A model generated the notes under the pieces. That model had not been told where the DNA came from, did no database searches, and worked only from the letters and a program-made list of their open reading frames with translations. Source: Shinella granuli (GTDB lineage Bacteria > Pseudomonadota > Alphaproteobacteria > Rhizobiales > Rhizobiaceae). Taken from it: a DNA stretch of 64,000 bases. Shown piece by piece: positions 43,831 through 51,808 of this stretch (the first letter of the stretch is position 1; the number at the start of each line of letters is the position of its first letter). The DNA is taken from NCBI RefSeq assembly GCF_004341885.1, contig NZ_SLVX01000003.1, positions 1-64,000 of the forward strand, read 5' to 3'. The translations under genes and the position numbers were made by a program.

Positions 43831-45480
43831 ATGCATTCACGACAGCCAAAAGGCCGAAGAGCCGTCTTCTACGCCCGCTACTCGACGGACCTACAAAAAG
43901 ATCGATCGATTGACGATCAGGTGGCATTATGCCGGGAATACGCAGCCCGGAACGGATTGACGCCGGGCCGCGTCTATTCCGACCGCGCGCAAACCAGCTC
44001 CTCGCTCATCGGCCGCGACGGGATCATGCAGCTCATGGCCGACGCCCGCAGCGGCGATTTTGATGTTGTTGTTGTCGAGGCCCTCGATCGCATTTCGCGC
44101 GATCAGGAAGACCTTGCCGGCATCTTCAAACGCCTCTCCTTCGGAGGCATCGAGATCGTCGCCGTGCACGAAGGCGTTGCCGATGCCATGCAAATCGGCA
44201 TCCGGGGGCTGCTCGGCTCGATGTTCCTCGCCGACCTCAAGCACAAGGTGCGGCGGGGCATGGCCGGCGTCGTCGCCGATGGGCGGGCGGCGGGCGGCGT
44301 CTCCTACGGCTATGATCTCGTGCTCGGCCGCCCTGGGGAGCGCACGATCAACGAAGAGCAGGCCGAGGTGGTGCGCCGCATCTTCCGCATGTACCTCGGA
44401 GGGATGTCTCCGCGCGACATTGCCAAGCAGCTCAATGACGAGGGAATTCTCCCGCCACGAGGCGCGAAGTGGAATGCCAGCACGATCAACGGCAACAAGG
44501 GCCGGAACTACGGCATCCTGCAAAATGCGATGTACGAGGGGAAGATCATCTGGAACCGCGTGCAGATGGTGCGCGATCCCGATACCGGCAAGCGCGTGAG
44601 CCGGCAGAACCCTGAGAGCGAGTGGAAGACCGCCCTGGTGCCGGAACTGCGGATTGTCCCCGCCGCTCTCTATGACGCTGTGCAAAAGCGCAAAGCAGTG
44701 CGCAGTCACGATCATGAGAACCATCGCCGCGCGAACAAGCCGAAGCGCATCTTTTCCGGCCTCCTGCGTTGCCGCTACTGCGGCGGCGGGATGGCATCGA
44801 AAGGGGTGTATCGAGGAACTGTGCGCATGCGGTGCTCTCGGTATTCCGAAAGCGGCTCTTGTACGAACACGAAGAGCTATCGCCTTGATCGGATCGAGGG
44901 AGGCGTGATCGACGGGATGCTCAATCTGCTTCGACGCCCCGAGGCAACGCAGGAATATATCGATCGCTTTTTCGAGAAGGAGCGGTCCAAAATCAACGAG
45001 GCGGCCAAGCACGCCGGCCAGATAGAACGCAATCTGATCAAGCTGACGGCCGAGCAGGATCGCCTCATCAAGCTCTATGGCGATGGCACGCTCCCGATGG
45101 ATCGCGTCGAGGCGCGCTTGAAGGAATTGCAGATAGAGCGAGGGCAGTTAGCGGAGACCTTGAAGGAAGCGCAGCGTAAGGTGCCGAAGGTCGAGCTTCA
45201 CCCGAGCGCACTCCGTCAGTTCATCCGCAAGCTTGAGCGCATTAAACAGGTCATAGAGAATGAGGGAAATATCTTTGATCGCGCAGCATCAGAAGCATTT
45301 CGCGCTGCGGTCTCGCATATCATCGTTGGAGACGGTGAAATTGAGGGAGACTACGAAGTCGATGTGGTGACCTACATCGCCGCGCTGACGGGCCAGACCG
45401 ATTTCATCGGCTACGGTCATTCGTTGGGGGGGCAGATGGTAGCGGAGGAGGGATTCGAACCCCCGACACAAGGATTATGA
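43831..45480 (+). CDS. Large serine recombinase (site-specific integrase)
   Basis: 549 residues. Resolvase domain: AVFYARYSTDLQKDRSIDDQ, with the catalytic Ser in YARYS near residue 16 and Arg residues in EALDRISRDQEDLAG. The Recombinase domain follows (about 170-290, with NAMYEGKIIWNRVQM), then a zinc beta-ribbon (RCRYCGGG) and a long coiled coil (about 390-490). The final VAEEGFEPPTQGL is translated from the antisense of the tRNA-Met gene, which also supplies the stop codon. ATG 43831 is inferred from domain onset; no strong ribosome binding site precedes it. Confidence 0.9.
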   Translation: MHSRQPKGRRAVFYARYSTDLQKDRSIDDQVALCREYAARNGLTPGRVYSDRAQTSSSLIGRDGIMQLMADARSGDFDVVVVEALDRISRDQEDLAGIFKRLSFGGIEIVAVHEGVADAMQIGIRGLLGSMFLADLKHKVRRGMAGVVADGRAAGGVSYGYDLVLGRPGERTINEEQAEVVRRIFRMYLGGMSPRDIAKQLNDEGILPPRGAKWNASTINGNKGRNYGILQNAMYEGKIIWNRVQMVRDPDTGKRVSRQNPESEWKTALVPELRIVPAALYDAVQKRKAVRSHDHENHRRANKPKRIFSGLLRCRYCGGGMASKGVYRGTVRMRCSRYSESGSCTNTKSYRLDRIEGGVIDGMLNLLRRPEATQEYIDRFFEKERSKINEAAKHAGQIERNLIKLTAEQDRLIKLYGDGTLPMDRVEARLKELQIERGQLAETLKEAQRKVPKVELHPSALRQFIRKLERIKQVIENEGNIFDRAASEAFRAAVSHIIVGDGEIEGDYEVDVVTYIAALTGQTDFIGYGHSLGGQMVAEEGFEPPTQGL

Positions 45481-45513
45481 TTCCTCTGCTCTAACCTACT
45501 GAGCTACTCCGCC
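45437..45513 (-). tRNA. tRNA-Met (anticodon CAT)
   Basis: A 77-nt cloverleaf on the minus strand: acceptor GGCGGAG with CTCCGCT (G-U closing pair), D arm TAGCTCAGTAGGTTAGAGCA, anticodon loop ATCATAA with CAT, T arm GGGGG-TTCGAAT-CCCTC, discriminator A and encoded CCA. It is the elongator-Met type by its D arm and G-U first pair; a tRNA-Ile2 (modified C) cannot be excluded by anticodon alone. The 3' end is the integration site of the adjacent element. Confidence 0.93.
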
Positions 45514-45645
45514 GCCCGAAAAGAGGAACAGAACGATGTCTGTTTCCGTCCGGTGCGCGGCTTATAAGGTGCTGTTCCCGCGGGTGTCAAGCGACGTTCG
45601 CACAAAAATCACTTTGTTCGCGAAGGCCTTGGCGAATGCGGGCTT

Positions 45646-46842
45646 TCAGGCCGCGGCCGGGGTGGACAGAATGCGCTTGAGGGCGTCCTCGGCGGCAGGT
45701 TCCCGCTCGGAACGCAGGATGAAGCCGCCGCCATGGATGCGGGCATCCTCGCCTTCGCCGGAATAGAGCGCGCAGGCCTGGCCGGGCGCAACACCCGGTT
45801 CGCCTTCGCCAAGTTCGACATAGAGGCCGCCGGGGCCGGACTTGAGGCGGGCGGGGCGCGGCGGGCGCGTCGAGCGCACCTTGGCATAACAATCAAAGCC
45901 GGCGGCTGCCACGGCCTCAAGGTCACCGTCACCGAGCCAGTTGATGTCGCGCAGGTAGAGGCGGCGTGTTTCCAGCGCTTCCTTGGGGCCAACGATGACG
46001 CGGCGCGAGCGGGCGTCGAGATAGACGACATAGAGCGGCTCGCCCGTGGCAATGCCGATGCCGCGGCGCTGGCCGATCGTATAGTGCAGGATTCCGTCGT
46101 GGCGGCCGAGCACGCGGCCGTCGATATGCACGATGTCGCCGGCAAGCGCCGCATTGGGCTTCAGCTTGTTGACGATGTCGGAATATTTGCCCTGCGGCAC
46201 GAAACAGATGTCCTGGCTGTCGGCCTTCTTGGCGACGACGAGGCCCATCTCCTCGGCAAGCGCCCGCGTTTCGGCCTTCGAAAGATGACCGAGGGGGAAG
46301 CGCAGATAGTCGATCTGCTCCTGGGTCGTGGCGAAGAGGAAATAGCTCTGGTCGCGCTCGGCATCGACCGGCCGATAGAGCGCGCGACGCTGCGGCGCCT
46401 CCGGCGTCGGGTTCGGCCGGGAGCGGATGTAATGGCCGGTGGCGAGCGCATCGGCGCCGAGTTCCTTGGCGGTGGCCAAAAGGTCGGCGAACTTGACAGT
46501 CTGGTTGCAGGCGACGCAGGGGATCGGCGTTTCGCCGGCAATGTAGCTTTCGGCGAAGGGATTGATCACCGTTTCGCGGAACCGCTTTTCATAATCGAGC
46601 ACGTAATGCGGGATGCCGAGCGTTTCGCAGACCCGGCGTGCATCGTCGATATCCTGGCCCGCGCAGCAGGAGCCCGCGCGGTGCACGGCGGCACCGTGAT
46701 CGTAGAGCTGCAGTGTGATACCGAGCACGTCGTAGCCTTCGCGTTTCAGGATGCCGGCCACGACGGAGCTGTCCACGCCGCCCGACATGGCGACGACGAC
46801 ACGGGTATCTTCCGGCTTGCGATCGAAATCGAGACTGTTCAC
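45646..46842 (-). CDS. mnmA: tRNA 2-thiouridine(34) synthase MnmA
   Basis: 398 residues. It adds sulphur to U34 of tRNA Lys, Glu and Gln. PP-loop [16 protein letters not shown] near residue 17, catalytic cysteines in CVACNQ and CFVPQGK, and SQDICFV are all present. The start is a GTG (46842), giving the family-typical [13 protein letters not shown] lead; the upstream frame to 46959 is not supported. It lies 133 bp beyond the tRNA on the core side. Confidence 0.93.
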   Translation of the reverse strand: MNSLDFDRKPEDTRVVVAMSGGVDSSVVAGILKREGYDVLGITLQLYDHGAAVHRAGSCCAGQDIDDARRVCETLGIPHYVLDYEKRFRETVINPFAESYIAGETPIPCVACNQTVKFADLLATAKELGADALATGHYIRSRPNPTPEAPQRRALYRPVDAERDQSYFLFATTQEQIDYLRFPLGHLSKAETRALAEEMGLVVAKKADSQDICFVPQGKYSDIVNKLKPNAALAGDIVHIDGRVLGRHDGILHYTIGQRRGIGIATGEPLYVVYLDARSRRVIVGPKEALETRRLYLRDINWLGDGDLEAVAAAGFDCYAKVRSTRPPRPARLKSGPGGLYVELGEGEPGVAPGQACALYSGEGEDARIHGGGFILRSEREPAAEDALKRILSTPAAA

Positions 46843-47064
46843 GCGAGGTCCGTTCCGGTGCTGCGGCGCTTGAAGGCCTGCCGCGGGGCACCTTTCCCTG
46901 GGGTTTGCTTGGCGCAAGGACGGCGCCGCGCAATCGGCGCGGCGTCTTTCGGGCGACATATAGAAACTTGCCGCACCGAGGGCAAGAGAAGGCCGGAAAC
47001 CTCGTCTTTCCGGCCGCGCACCGCATCCTGCCTTCCCGGTCCGCCGGCAGGGCGGTGCGGAAAA

Positions 47065-47814
47065 TCAGATGAGGCGCAGGCGCAGCGCGATGGCGATCGC
47101 CTGCATGCGGTTGACCGCCTTGAGCTTGCGGGTCGCGCTCTTGAAATAGCTGCTCACCGTATAGGCCGAGATACCGAGGATGATGGCGATCTCGTCGCTG
47201 CTCTTGCCGGCCGCCGCCCAGCGCAGGCACTCGACCTCGCGGCTCGACAGCTTCTCCCGGCTCGCCGTCGCCGCCACGAAGGTCTTTTCGAGGCATTCGA
47301 AAAGCTGGAGGGCGGCGAAATGCAGGTCCGTCAGCTCCCGCCGGGCAAGCGGGGCCTGCATGCCGGAAAAGACCATCAGATAGGGATCGGATGTCGTGGA
47401 ATGCAGAAGGAAGGCCGTCGAGGCGGCAAGGCCATGGCTTTCGGCGAGCGCGATCGCTTCGCCGACATGGCCGTTCTCCCAGTCGGACGGGGCGAGAAGC
47501 GAGCTGTCGCCCTGCACGGGCAGCTTCGTCATGCCCGTCTCGATCGCCAGCCGGCTCAGATGGAAGAGGTTCATCGCATCGTATTTGCGCACGAGATCGG
47601 CCGGCCAGTTGCTGACGAGCAGCCGTTCGGCGAAGCGCTGCTGCTCGTTGGCGGGAAAGCGCGACACCAGGAAGTGGCTGAAGCCGAAATGGTTGGCGCA
47701 CTGACGCATGAGGTGCAGCACCTCATATTCGGTCTGCACGGCTTCGAGATTGGCCGTGGACAAGAATTCAGGCGACCAGCCCTGCTGCAGGAGCATGTTG
47801 TCTGGGTCTTTCAT
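47065..47814 (-). CDS. LuxR family transcriptional regulator with autoinducer-binding-type domain
   Basis: 249 residues. An N-terminal autoinducer-binding domain (about 20-170) with FGFSHFLVSRFP and WPADLVRKYDAMNLFH is followed by a LuxR HTH (about 183-245: LSSREVECLRWAAAGKSSDEIAIILGISAYTVSSYFKSATRKL). No luxI-type synthase is in the window, so it is a LuxR solo. It may respond to exogenous signals or other ligands. Divergent from sciP across 434 bp. Confidence 0.85.
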   Translation of the reverse strand: MKDPDNMLLQQGWSPEFLSTANLEAVQTEYEVLHLMRQCANHFGFSHFLVSRFPANEQQRFAERLLVSNWPADLVRKYDAMNLFHLSRLAIETGMTKLPVQGDSSLLAPSDWENGHVGEAIALAESHGLAASTAFLLHSTTSDPYLMVFSGMQAPLARRELTDLHFAALQLFECLEKTFVAATASREKLSSREVECLRWAAAGKSSDEIAIILGISAYTVSSYFKSATRKLKAVNRMQAIAIALRLRLI

Positions 47815-48248
47815 TTTCCGTTTCCAACAGCCGGCGCGAAGGCCGGGCGCGTGTGCATTCCCGGTCCGGAAAAATTCAGGCGCACCCCTTTAGAAAGCGG
47901 CGACGAAAAACGCCGCAGAAGCCATATCCCTACGGGGAACAGCTTGCGGAGTGAATTCATGATGATGCAGCCCAGGGCTTCCGGTGGCATCCATCGACGC
48001 CGCCCTTAAATTTGAGGGCGTATTAGCAGCATTTGAATAAAAGGGAAATGAAATATTTGCATGGCTCCCATGCGGACATCGCGCAGGGCAGACCTGGCAA
48101 ACGTAAGGGAAGCCAGTGCTTCCAGCCTTGGGCACGACAGGCGAAGCCGCTCAAAAGATTAGAAAATTGTTAGCATGCGTTTAGGCAAATCTTAAATGTG
48201 GCGGGCTACAGTCCCGGCATATGGTCTTGAGTTTATGTAGAGAGTCCA
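47815..48248. other. 434-bp divergent control region between luxR-type gene and sciP
   Basis: No gene is apparent. The luxR-proximal part is AT-rich (about 48003-48060) and presumably holds its promoter. The sciP-proximal part holds the phased TTAR boxes at 48159-48195. Nothing else is evident. Confidence 0.55.
48159..48195 (+). promoter_or_regulatory. Four phased CtrA-type boxes upstream of sciP
   Basis: TTAG at 48159, 48170 and 48181 and TTAA at 48192 lie exactly 11 bp apart, i.e. TTAR-N7 repeated. CtrA binds TTAA-N7-TTAA and variants, so this is a strong candidate for a cooperative CtrA site controlling sciP, which encodes a CtrA antagonist. Confidence 0.75.
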
Positions 48249-48524
48249 ATGACCGATCTGATACGACCCCGCGTTAAATACGTCATCGGCCCCGATGGCA
48301 GCCCCCTGACGATCGCCGATCTGCCGCCGGCCAACACGCGGCGCTGGGTGATTCGCCGGAAGGCAGAAGTCGTCGCCGCCGTGCGTGGCGGGCTTTTGAG
48401 TCTCGAGGAAGCCTGTGAGCGTTATACGCTGACCGTCGAAGAATTCCTGTCCTGGCAGTCCTCCATCAACGATCACGGCCTTGCCGGCCTGCGCACCACG
48501 CGCATCCAGCAGTACCGCCACTAA
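48249..48524 (+). CDS. sciP: CtrA inhibitor SciP
   Basis: 91 residues, the usual length (DUF1153 family). LIRPRVKYVIGPDGSPLTIADLPP, TRRWVIRRKAEVVAAVRGG and LSLEEACERYTLTVEEFLSWQ are near-invariant features. SciP binds CtrA and blocks its recruitment of RNA polymerase in G1, forming a negative feedback with CtrA, which is encoded 2 kb away. The phased TTAR boxes upstream fit CtrA-driven expression. Confidence 0.93.
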   Translation: MTDLIRPRVKYVIGPDGSPLTIADLPPANTRRWVIRRKAEVVAAVRGGLLSLEEACERYTLTVEEFLSWQSSINDHGLAGLRTTRIQQYRH

Positions 48525-48548
48525 CCGTTTCATTTTCGATCAAGACCC

Positions 48549-48575
48549 CTACGGCTGCGCCCCGCGCGGCCGTAG
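48549..48575 (+). terminator. Hairpin after sciP
   Basis: CTACGGC and GCCGTAG form a 7-bp stem, extended by GACCCC with GGGGTC farther out (48544-48591). No U-tract. Convergent position between sciP and the pqiA-like gene. Confidence 0.4.
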
Positions 48576-48599
48576 TCTCGTTTGAGGGGTCGAGGCGCC

Positions 48600-49082
48600 T
48601 CAGTGCGGGCGCAGCTTCATCTGCAGAAGGCCGGTCATGATCGCCGAGGTGGCGTAGAACCAGAGGCCCGGCTGGGTGAAGGCCGAGGCCATGCCGCTCG
48701 TCTTCGCCGCGACGATGACGAGCGCCACCAGCATCACATCCATCATCGACCATTTGCCGAGGATCGGCAGCAGCCGGGCAAGCCAGTTCGCCATGCCCGC
48801 GGGCGGCGTCGGCGCGGTCGCCTCCAGCGCGATCGCGAAAAGCTTGATCACCGGGAAAACGATGGAGAAGAGCGCGACGAGCACCGCAAGGCCTCCGCTC
48901 CCCTGCCCCCAGAGCGAGACGACGATATCGATCAGCGAGGGCGTCTCGTCGAAGAAATAGAGTTTTTCGAAACGCACGAGCGGCAGGACGAGGCCGAAGG
49001 CGAGGAACAGAGCGGAAAGCACGAGAAGGGCGGGAACGACGAGGATCATGGCAGGCCAGCGCTGGTTTCGATGCCCCTGCAT
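48600..49082 (-). CDS. Paraquat-inducible protein A (PqiA) family membrane protein
   Basis: 160 residues with four hydrophobic segments: LVVPALLVLSALFLAFGLVLPLV, LAVLVALFSIVFPVIKLFAIA, MMDVMLVALVIVAA, LWFYATSAIMTGLL. The motif FDETPSLIDIV after helix 1 and GKWSMMDVM are typical of a single PqiA domain. Function concerns membrane integrity or lipid transport; no PqiB/MCE gene is adjacent. Start uncertain between 49082 and 49049. Confidence 0.75.
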   Translation of the reverse strand: MQGHRNQRWPAMILVVPALLVLSALFLAFGLVLPLVRFEKLYFFDETPSLIDIVVSLWGQGSGGLAVLVALFSIVFPVIKLFAIALEATAPTPPAGMANWLARLLPILGKWSMMDVMLVALVIVAAKTSGMASAFTQPGLWFYATSAIMTGLLQMKLRPH

Positions 49083-49189
49083 AGCACCGCGGCGACGCGG
49101 ACGCAGCACGGTCTGTTCACATCCGGTGCGCTTGCGGGACGGCGGCAGACAGGAAAGGATGGCGCACAGCAACGAGAGCGAGGACCATC

Positions 49190-49471
49190 ATGGATATCAC
49201 AAGTGCAGAAACCGGCTCGAAGGGGCGCTATTCCACCATCGTCGAGGGCCATGAGGCGGAGGTGACCTATTCGCGCGCCTCGCCGCAGCTCGTCATCGTC
49301 GACCATACCGGCGTGCCGGATGCGCTGCGCGGCAAGGGCGTCGGGCAGGCCCTGGCGGTCCATGCGGTGGAAGAGGCGCGCAAGGGCGGCTGGAAGATCA
49401 TGCCGCTCTGCCCCTTCTTCCGCGCCCAGGCCATGCGCCACAAGGAATGGCACGACGTCGTCAATCTCTGA
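49190..49471 (+). CDS. GNAT-like acetyltransferase (YjdJ/PF14542 type)
   Basis: 93 residues, the compact GCN5-like domain: YSRASPQLVIVDHTGVPDALRGKGVGQALAVHAVEEARKGGWKIMPLCPF. The R-G-K-G-V-G-Q acetyl-CoA loop is complete. GAGGA lies 5 bases before the ATG. Substrate unknown. Convergent with the fliJ-like gene through a shared hairpin. Confidence 0.85.
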   Translation: MDITSAETGSKGRYSTIVEGHEAEVTYSRASPQLVIVDHTGVPDALRGKGVGQALAVHAVEEARKGGWKIMPLCPFFRAQAMRHKEWHDVVNL

Positions 49472-49489
49472 CAGGGCCGCAAAAAACGC

Positions 49490-49535
49490 GAAGAGCCCTC
49501 GTGAGCGGTCTTGCGGCCGCTCGCGAGGGTTCTTC
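49490..49535. terminator. Bidirectional terminator between the GNAT and fliJ-like genes
   Basis: A long imperfect stem (GAAGAGCCCTCGTGAGCGG with CCGCTCGCGAGGGTTCTTC, a few G-T pairs) with an 8-base loop lies 19 bp after the GNAT stop. On the minus strand it is followed by GCGTTTTTTGCGG, so it terminates the fliJ-like gene. Confidence 0.6.
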
Positions 49536-49550
49536 AGAACCCGGATCGGG

Positions 49551-49901
49551 TCAGGCGCGCAGCCGGACCGCGTTGTCGCGCTCTTCCAGCGCCGAAGCCT
49601 TGGCGAACTCCGCCTCCGCCTCTTCCAGCGCCAGTTCGGCCGCATCCTGTTGCACCTTCAGTTCCCGGATGGAGACCTGGAGGTTGTCGGAACGCTGGCG
49701 CGCCGCCTTGGCGAAGGTGGGATAGGCGAAGTGGTTGGGATCGTTGATCCCGGATTTCTTTTCCTCGATGGCGATCTGGCTTTCCAGTTCCTTCGACATC
49801 CGTTCGAATTCGGACATCATCAACTGAAGCTGGGCCAGTTGCCGTCTCTTGTCTTTCACCTGAAATTCCTTCAGGCGAACTAGGCTCTCACGCGACTTCA
49901 T
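49551..49901 (-). CDS. FliJ-like coiled-coil protein
   Basis: 116 residues, helical throughout: LVRLKEFQVKDKRRQLAQLQ, then a heptad-like stretch to about 60 and again 80-112. FAYPTFAKAARQRSDNL is a signature of the Rhizobiales FliJ-like proteins encoded next to ctrA. FliJ is a cytoplasmic component of the flagellar export machinery. Start ATG at 49901. Divergent from ctrA. Confidence 0.7.
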   Translation of the reverse strand: MKSRESLVRLKEFQVKDKRRQLAQLQLMMSEFERMSKELESQIAIEEKKSGINDPNHFAYPTFAKAARQRSDNLQVSIRELKVQQDAAELALEEAEAEFAKASALEERDNAVRLRA

Positions 49902-50428
49902 ACGCAATACTCCCGTGGATAGCGAGACCCCGGCATTGGAGCGAACGGCCGCCAAGACGCGACAGTCGTTCACCCGGCATTCCAAATCAGTGCCCGAAGC
50001 GCGGCGTTTGACCGCACGCCGGAGACCGGCACTTCGCCCGAAACCCGGAAAAACGCGCCGGGCCTTAAAAAAAATTCAGCGATATTAATAAAACCCTACC
50101 GCTGGTAACCTTTCGTTTACGGGCATCGTTAATCATAGGTGCGATGATTTAAGGCTCAGTAAATGCGGTTCGCTAAAAAACAGGTTCGCCACATTGATGA
50201 GTCGAAAGAGTCAGTTAGCTGTGGTTCTTAATGAGACAGTTTAAGAGTCACATTTCTGATTCATCCATAAAATCAGGGAGCTGCCTAAAATAATTAACAG
50301 ATCGATACACCTTGCCAAAGGGAATCAGGATTTGTTAACCAATTCGTGGCAGCCTCCAAATCAGGCAACGACTGGATCCGTATCGCGTAGGGGGCCAGGT
50401 ACCTTGAGCGGCGGAAAAGGGGACAGAT
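49902..50428. promoter_or_regulatory. 527-bp ctrA control region with five GANTC methylation sites
   Basis: GANTC sites (CcrM targets) lie at 50199, 50208, 50245, 50258 and 50322, five within 128 bp. TTAG/TTAA motifs at 50215, 50228 and 50241 are 13 bp apart, not the 11 bp of canonical CtrA boxes; TTAACC at 50335 is a possible half-site. Methylation-dependent control of ctrA is known in Caulobacter. The left half belongs to the fliJ-like gene. Confidence 0.65.
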
Positions 50429-51127
50429 ATGCGGGTTCTACTCATTGAGGACGACAGCGCGACGGCGCAGAGCATCGAATTGATGCTGAAGTCCGAAAGT
50501 TTTAATGTGTATACCACCGACCTCGGCGAGGAAGGTGTCGATCTGGGCAAGTTGTATGATTACGACATCATCCTGCTCGATCTGAACCTGCCCGACATGT
50601 CGGGTTACGAGGTTCTGCGCACGCTGCGCCTGTCCAAGGTCAAGACGCCGATCCTCATCCTCTCTGGCATGGCCGGCATCGAGGACAAGGTGCGCGGCCT
50701 CGGCTTCGGCGCCGACGACTACATGACGAAGCCGTTCCACAAGGACGAGCTCGTCGCCCGCATCCACGCCATCGTGCGCCGTTCCAAGGGTCACGCCCAG
50801 TCGGTCATCTCGACCGGCGAGCTCATCGTCAATCTCGACGCCAAGACGGTCGAGGTCGGCGGCCAGCGCGTCCACCTGACGGGCAAGGAATACCAGATGC
50901 TCGAGCTGCTCTCGCTGCGCAAGGGCACGACGCTCACCAAGGAAATGTTCCTGAACCACCTTTATGGCGGCATGGACGAGCCGGAACTGAAGATCATCGA
51001 CGTCTTCATCTGCAAGCTGCGCAAGAAGCTGGCGAATGCCGCCGGCGGTGCGAACTATATCGAGACGGTCTGGGGCCGCGGCTATGTGCTGCGCGAGCCC
51101 GACGGCGACTATCTCGAAAGCGCCTGA
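50429..51127 (+). CDS. ctrA: Cell-cycle response regulator CtrA
   Basis: 232 residues. Receiver domain 1-120 with acidic pocket EDD (7-9), phospho-acceptor D51 (LLDLNLPD) and Lys in TKPFHKDEL. OmpR-type winged helix from about 125, with [32 protein letters not shown]. The extreme C-terminus lacks the AA degradation tag of Caulobacter but ends in SA. CtrA controls replication, division and motility genes and is phosphorylated by CckA through ChpT, encoded 0.7 kb downstream. Confidence 0.97.
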   Translation: MRVLLIEDDSATAQSIELMLKSESFNVYTTDLGEEGVDLGKLYDYDIILLDLNLPDMSGYEVLRTLRLSKVKTPILILSGMAGIEDKVRGLGFGADDYMTKPFHKDELVARIHAIVRRSKGHAQSVISTGELIVNLDAKTVEVGGQRVHLTGKEYQMLELLSLRKGTTLTKEMFLNHLYGGMDEPELKIIDVFICKLRKKLANAAGGANYIETVWGRGYVLREPDGDYLESA

Positions 51128-51153
51128 CGCTCTCCCTCACCGCCTGAGATTTC

Positions 51154-51180
51154 AACCCGCCGCTTGCCGGCGGGTTTTCT
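51154..51180 (+). terminator. Intrinsic terminator after ctrA
   Basis: AACCCGCCG and CGGCGGGTT form a 9-bp stem with a 5-base loop, followed by TTCTTTT. It lies 27 bp after the stop. Confidence 0.8.
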
Positions 51181-51275
51181 TTTCCGACAAAGGATCTCCA
51201 ACCGCTCCTCCGTCATGGTCATGGTCGGGCCTGACCATCGACACAGCCGCGTGGGTCCTCGGATTATAAACGAAA

Positions 51276-51307
51276 AACGCGGCCCGCTCCTCACGAGCGG
51301 CCGCGTT
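51276..51307 (-). terminator. Intrinsic terminator for the receiver-protein gene
   Basis: On the minus strand AACGCGGCCGCTC and GAGCGGGCCGCGTT pair with one mismatch, followed by TTTCG. It lies 24 bp after the receiver-protein stop. Confidence 0.7.
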
Positions 51308-51330
51308 CATACATTCGGGCTGAAGTCGTT

Positions 51331-51693
51331 TCAGGCGGCGGCCGAGAGGCTGCCGAAAACCTGGGTCAGGATCTTGCGGTCGAAGGGCTTGAGCAGGAAG
51401 TCGTCCGCACCGGCACGCTTGCCCATCATCATCTTCTTGAGATCCGCCTCGACGACGCAGTAGTAGATGCGCACCGACTTGCCCTGCGGCAGGTTGCGGA
51501 TATTGCCGATGAGTTCGAGCGCACCGTCCATCGTCGAATCGACGATGAGGATATTGGGCAGTTCCGCCTCGCAACGCACCAGGGCCTCCAGCGAGCTCGA
51601 CGCTTCCAGCACGAGGAAATCGAAGCCCGAGAGAATACGCTTGCCGACCTTACGGACGACGTCGGAACCATCGGCGATCATCAACCGCTGCAT
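51331..51693 (-). CDS. Stand-alone receiver-domain protein (degenerate active site)
   Basis: 120 residues, a single CheY-like domain. Phospho-acceptor Asp in LIVDSTMDG and Lys in LLKPFDRKI are present. The usual acidic pair after strand 1 is only one Asp (MIADGSDVVRK), and the Thr/Ser switch residue is replaced (YYCVVEADL). It lacks an output domain. Downstream of chpT in the same direction; it may act as a phosphate sink or adaptor in the CckA-ChpT-CtrA network, but it is not CpdR by sequence. Confidence 0.8.
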   Translation of the reverse strand: MQRLMIADGSDVVRKVGKRILSGFDFLVLEASSSLEALVRCEAELPNILIVDSTMDGALELIGNIRNLPQGKSVRIYYCVVEADLKKMMMGKRAGADDFLLKPFDRKILTQVFGSLSAAA

Positions 51694-51772
51694 TCGCTGC
51701 TCCTAGGTCTCCCGCCCGTCAGACGGGAACAATACAGGGTGCAACTCTACCGGCGACTGGCAAACAAAGCGT

Positions 51773-51804
51773 TAGCGGCCATGGTTAACGAACCATGGCC
51801 GCTA
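51773..51804. terminator. Perfect 14-bp hairpin between chpT and the receiver-protein gene
   Basis: TAGCGGCCATGGTT and AACCATGGCCGCTA pair perfectly around an AACG loop, 5 bp after the chpT stop. On the minus strand it is followed by ACGCTTTGTTTG, a weak U-tract. It probably terminates chpT and separates it from the receiver gene. Confidence 0.65.
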
Positions 51805-51808
51805 TCGA

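Larger units (their letters stand above)
30948..45448. mobile_element. Integrated phage-like element in tRNA-Met (reduced prophage or satellite)
   Basis: It is bounded by 12-bp direct repeats (30948-30959 and 45437-45448). It encodes a large serine recombinase, an excisionase, a replication-type winged-helix protein, a major capsid protein, a tail assembly chaperone, a tape measure protein and a GPZ-like tail protein, plus many unrecognised small genes. Almost all structural genes read leftward, away from the recombinase. No terminase, portal, head-tail connector, baseplate, tail fibre, holin or endolysin is visible. Parts are AT-richer than the flanks. Confidence 0.8.

Noticed and set aside
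43607-43927. Minus-strand ORF across the excisionase-recombinase control region
   Set aside because: It overlaps the start of the recombinase resolvase domain and carries no recognisable motif; it is antisense to coding sequence.
47065-47814. Quorum-sensing pair at the LuxR-type gene
   Set aside because: No luxI-like synthase lies nearby, so it is only a LuxR solo.
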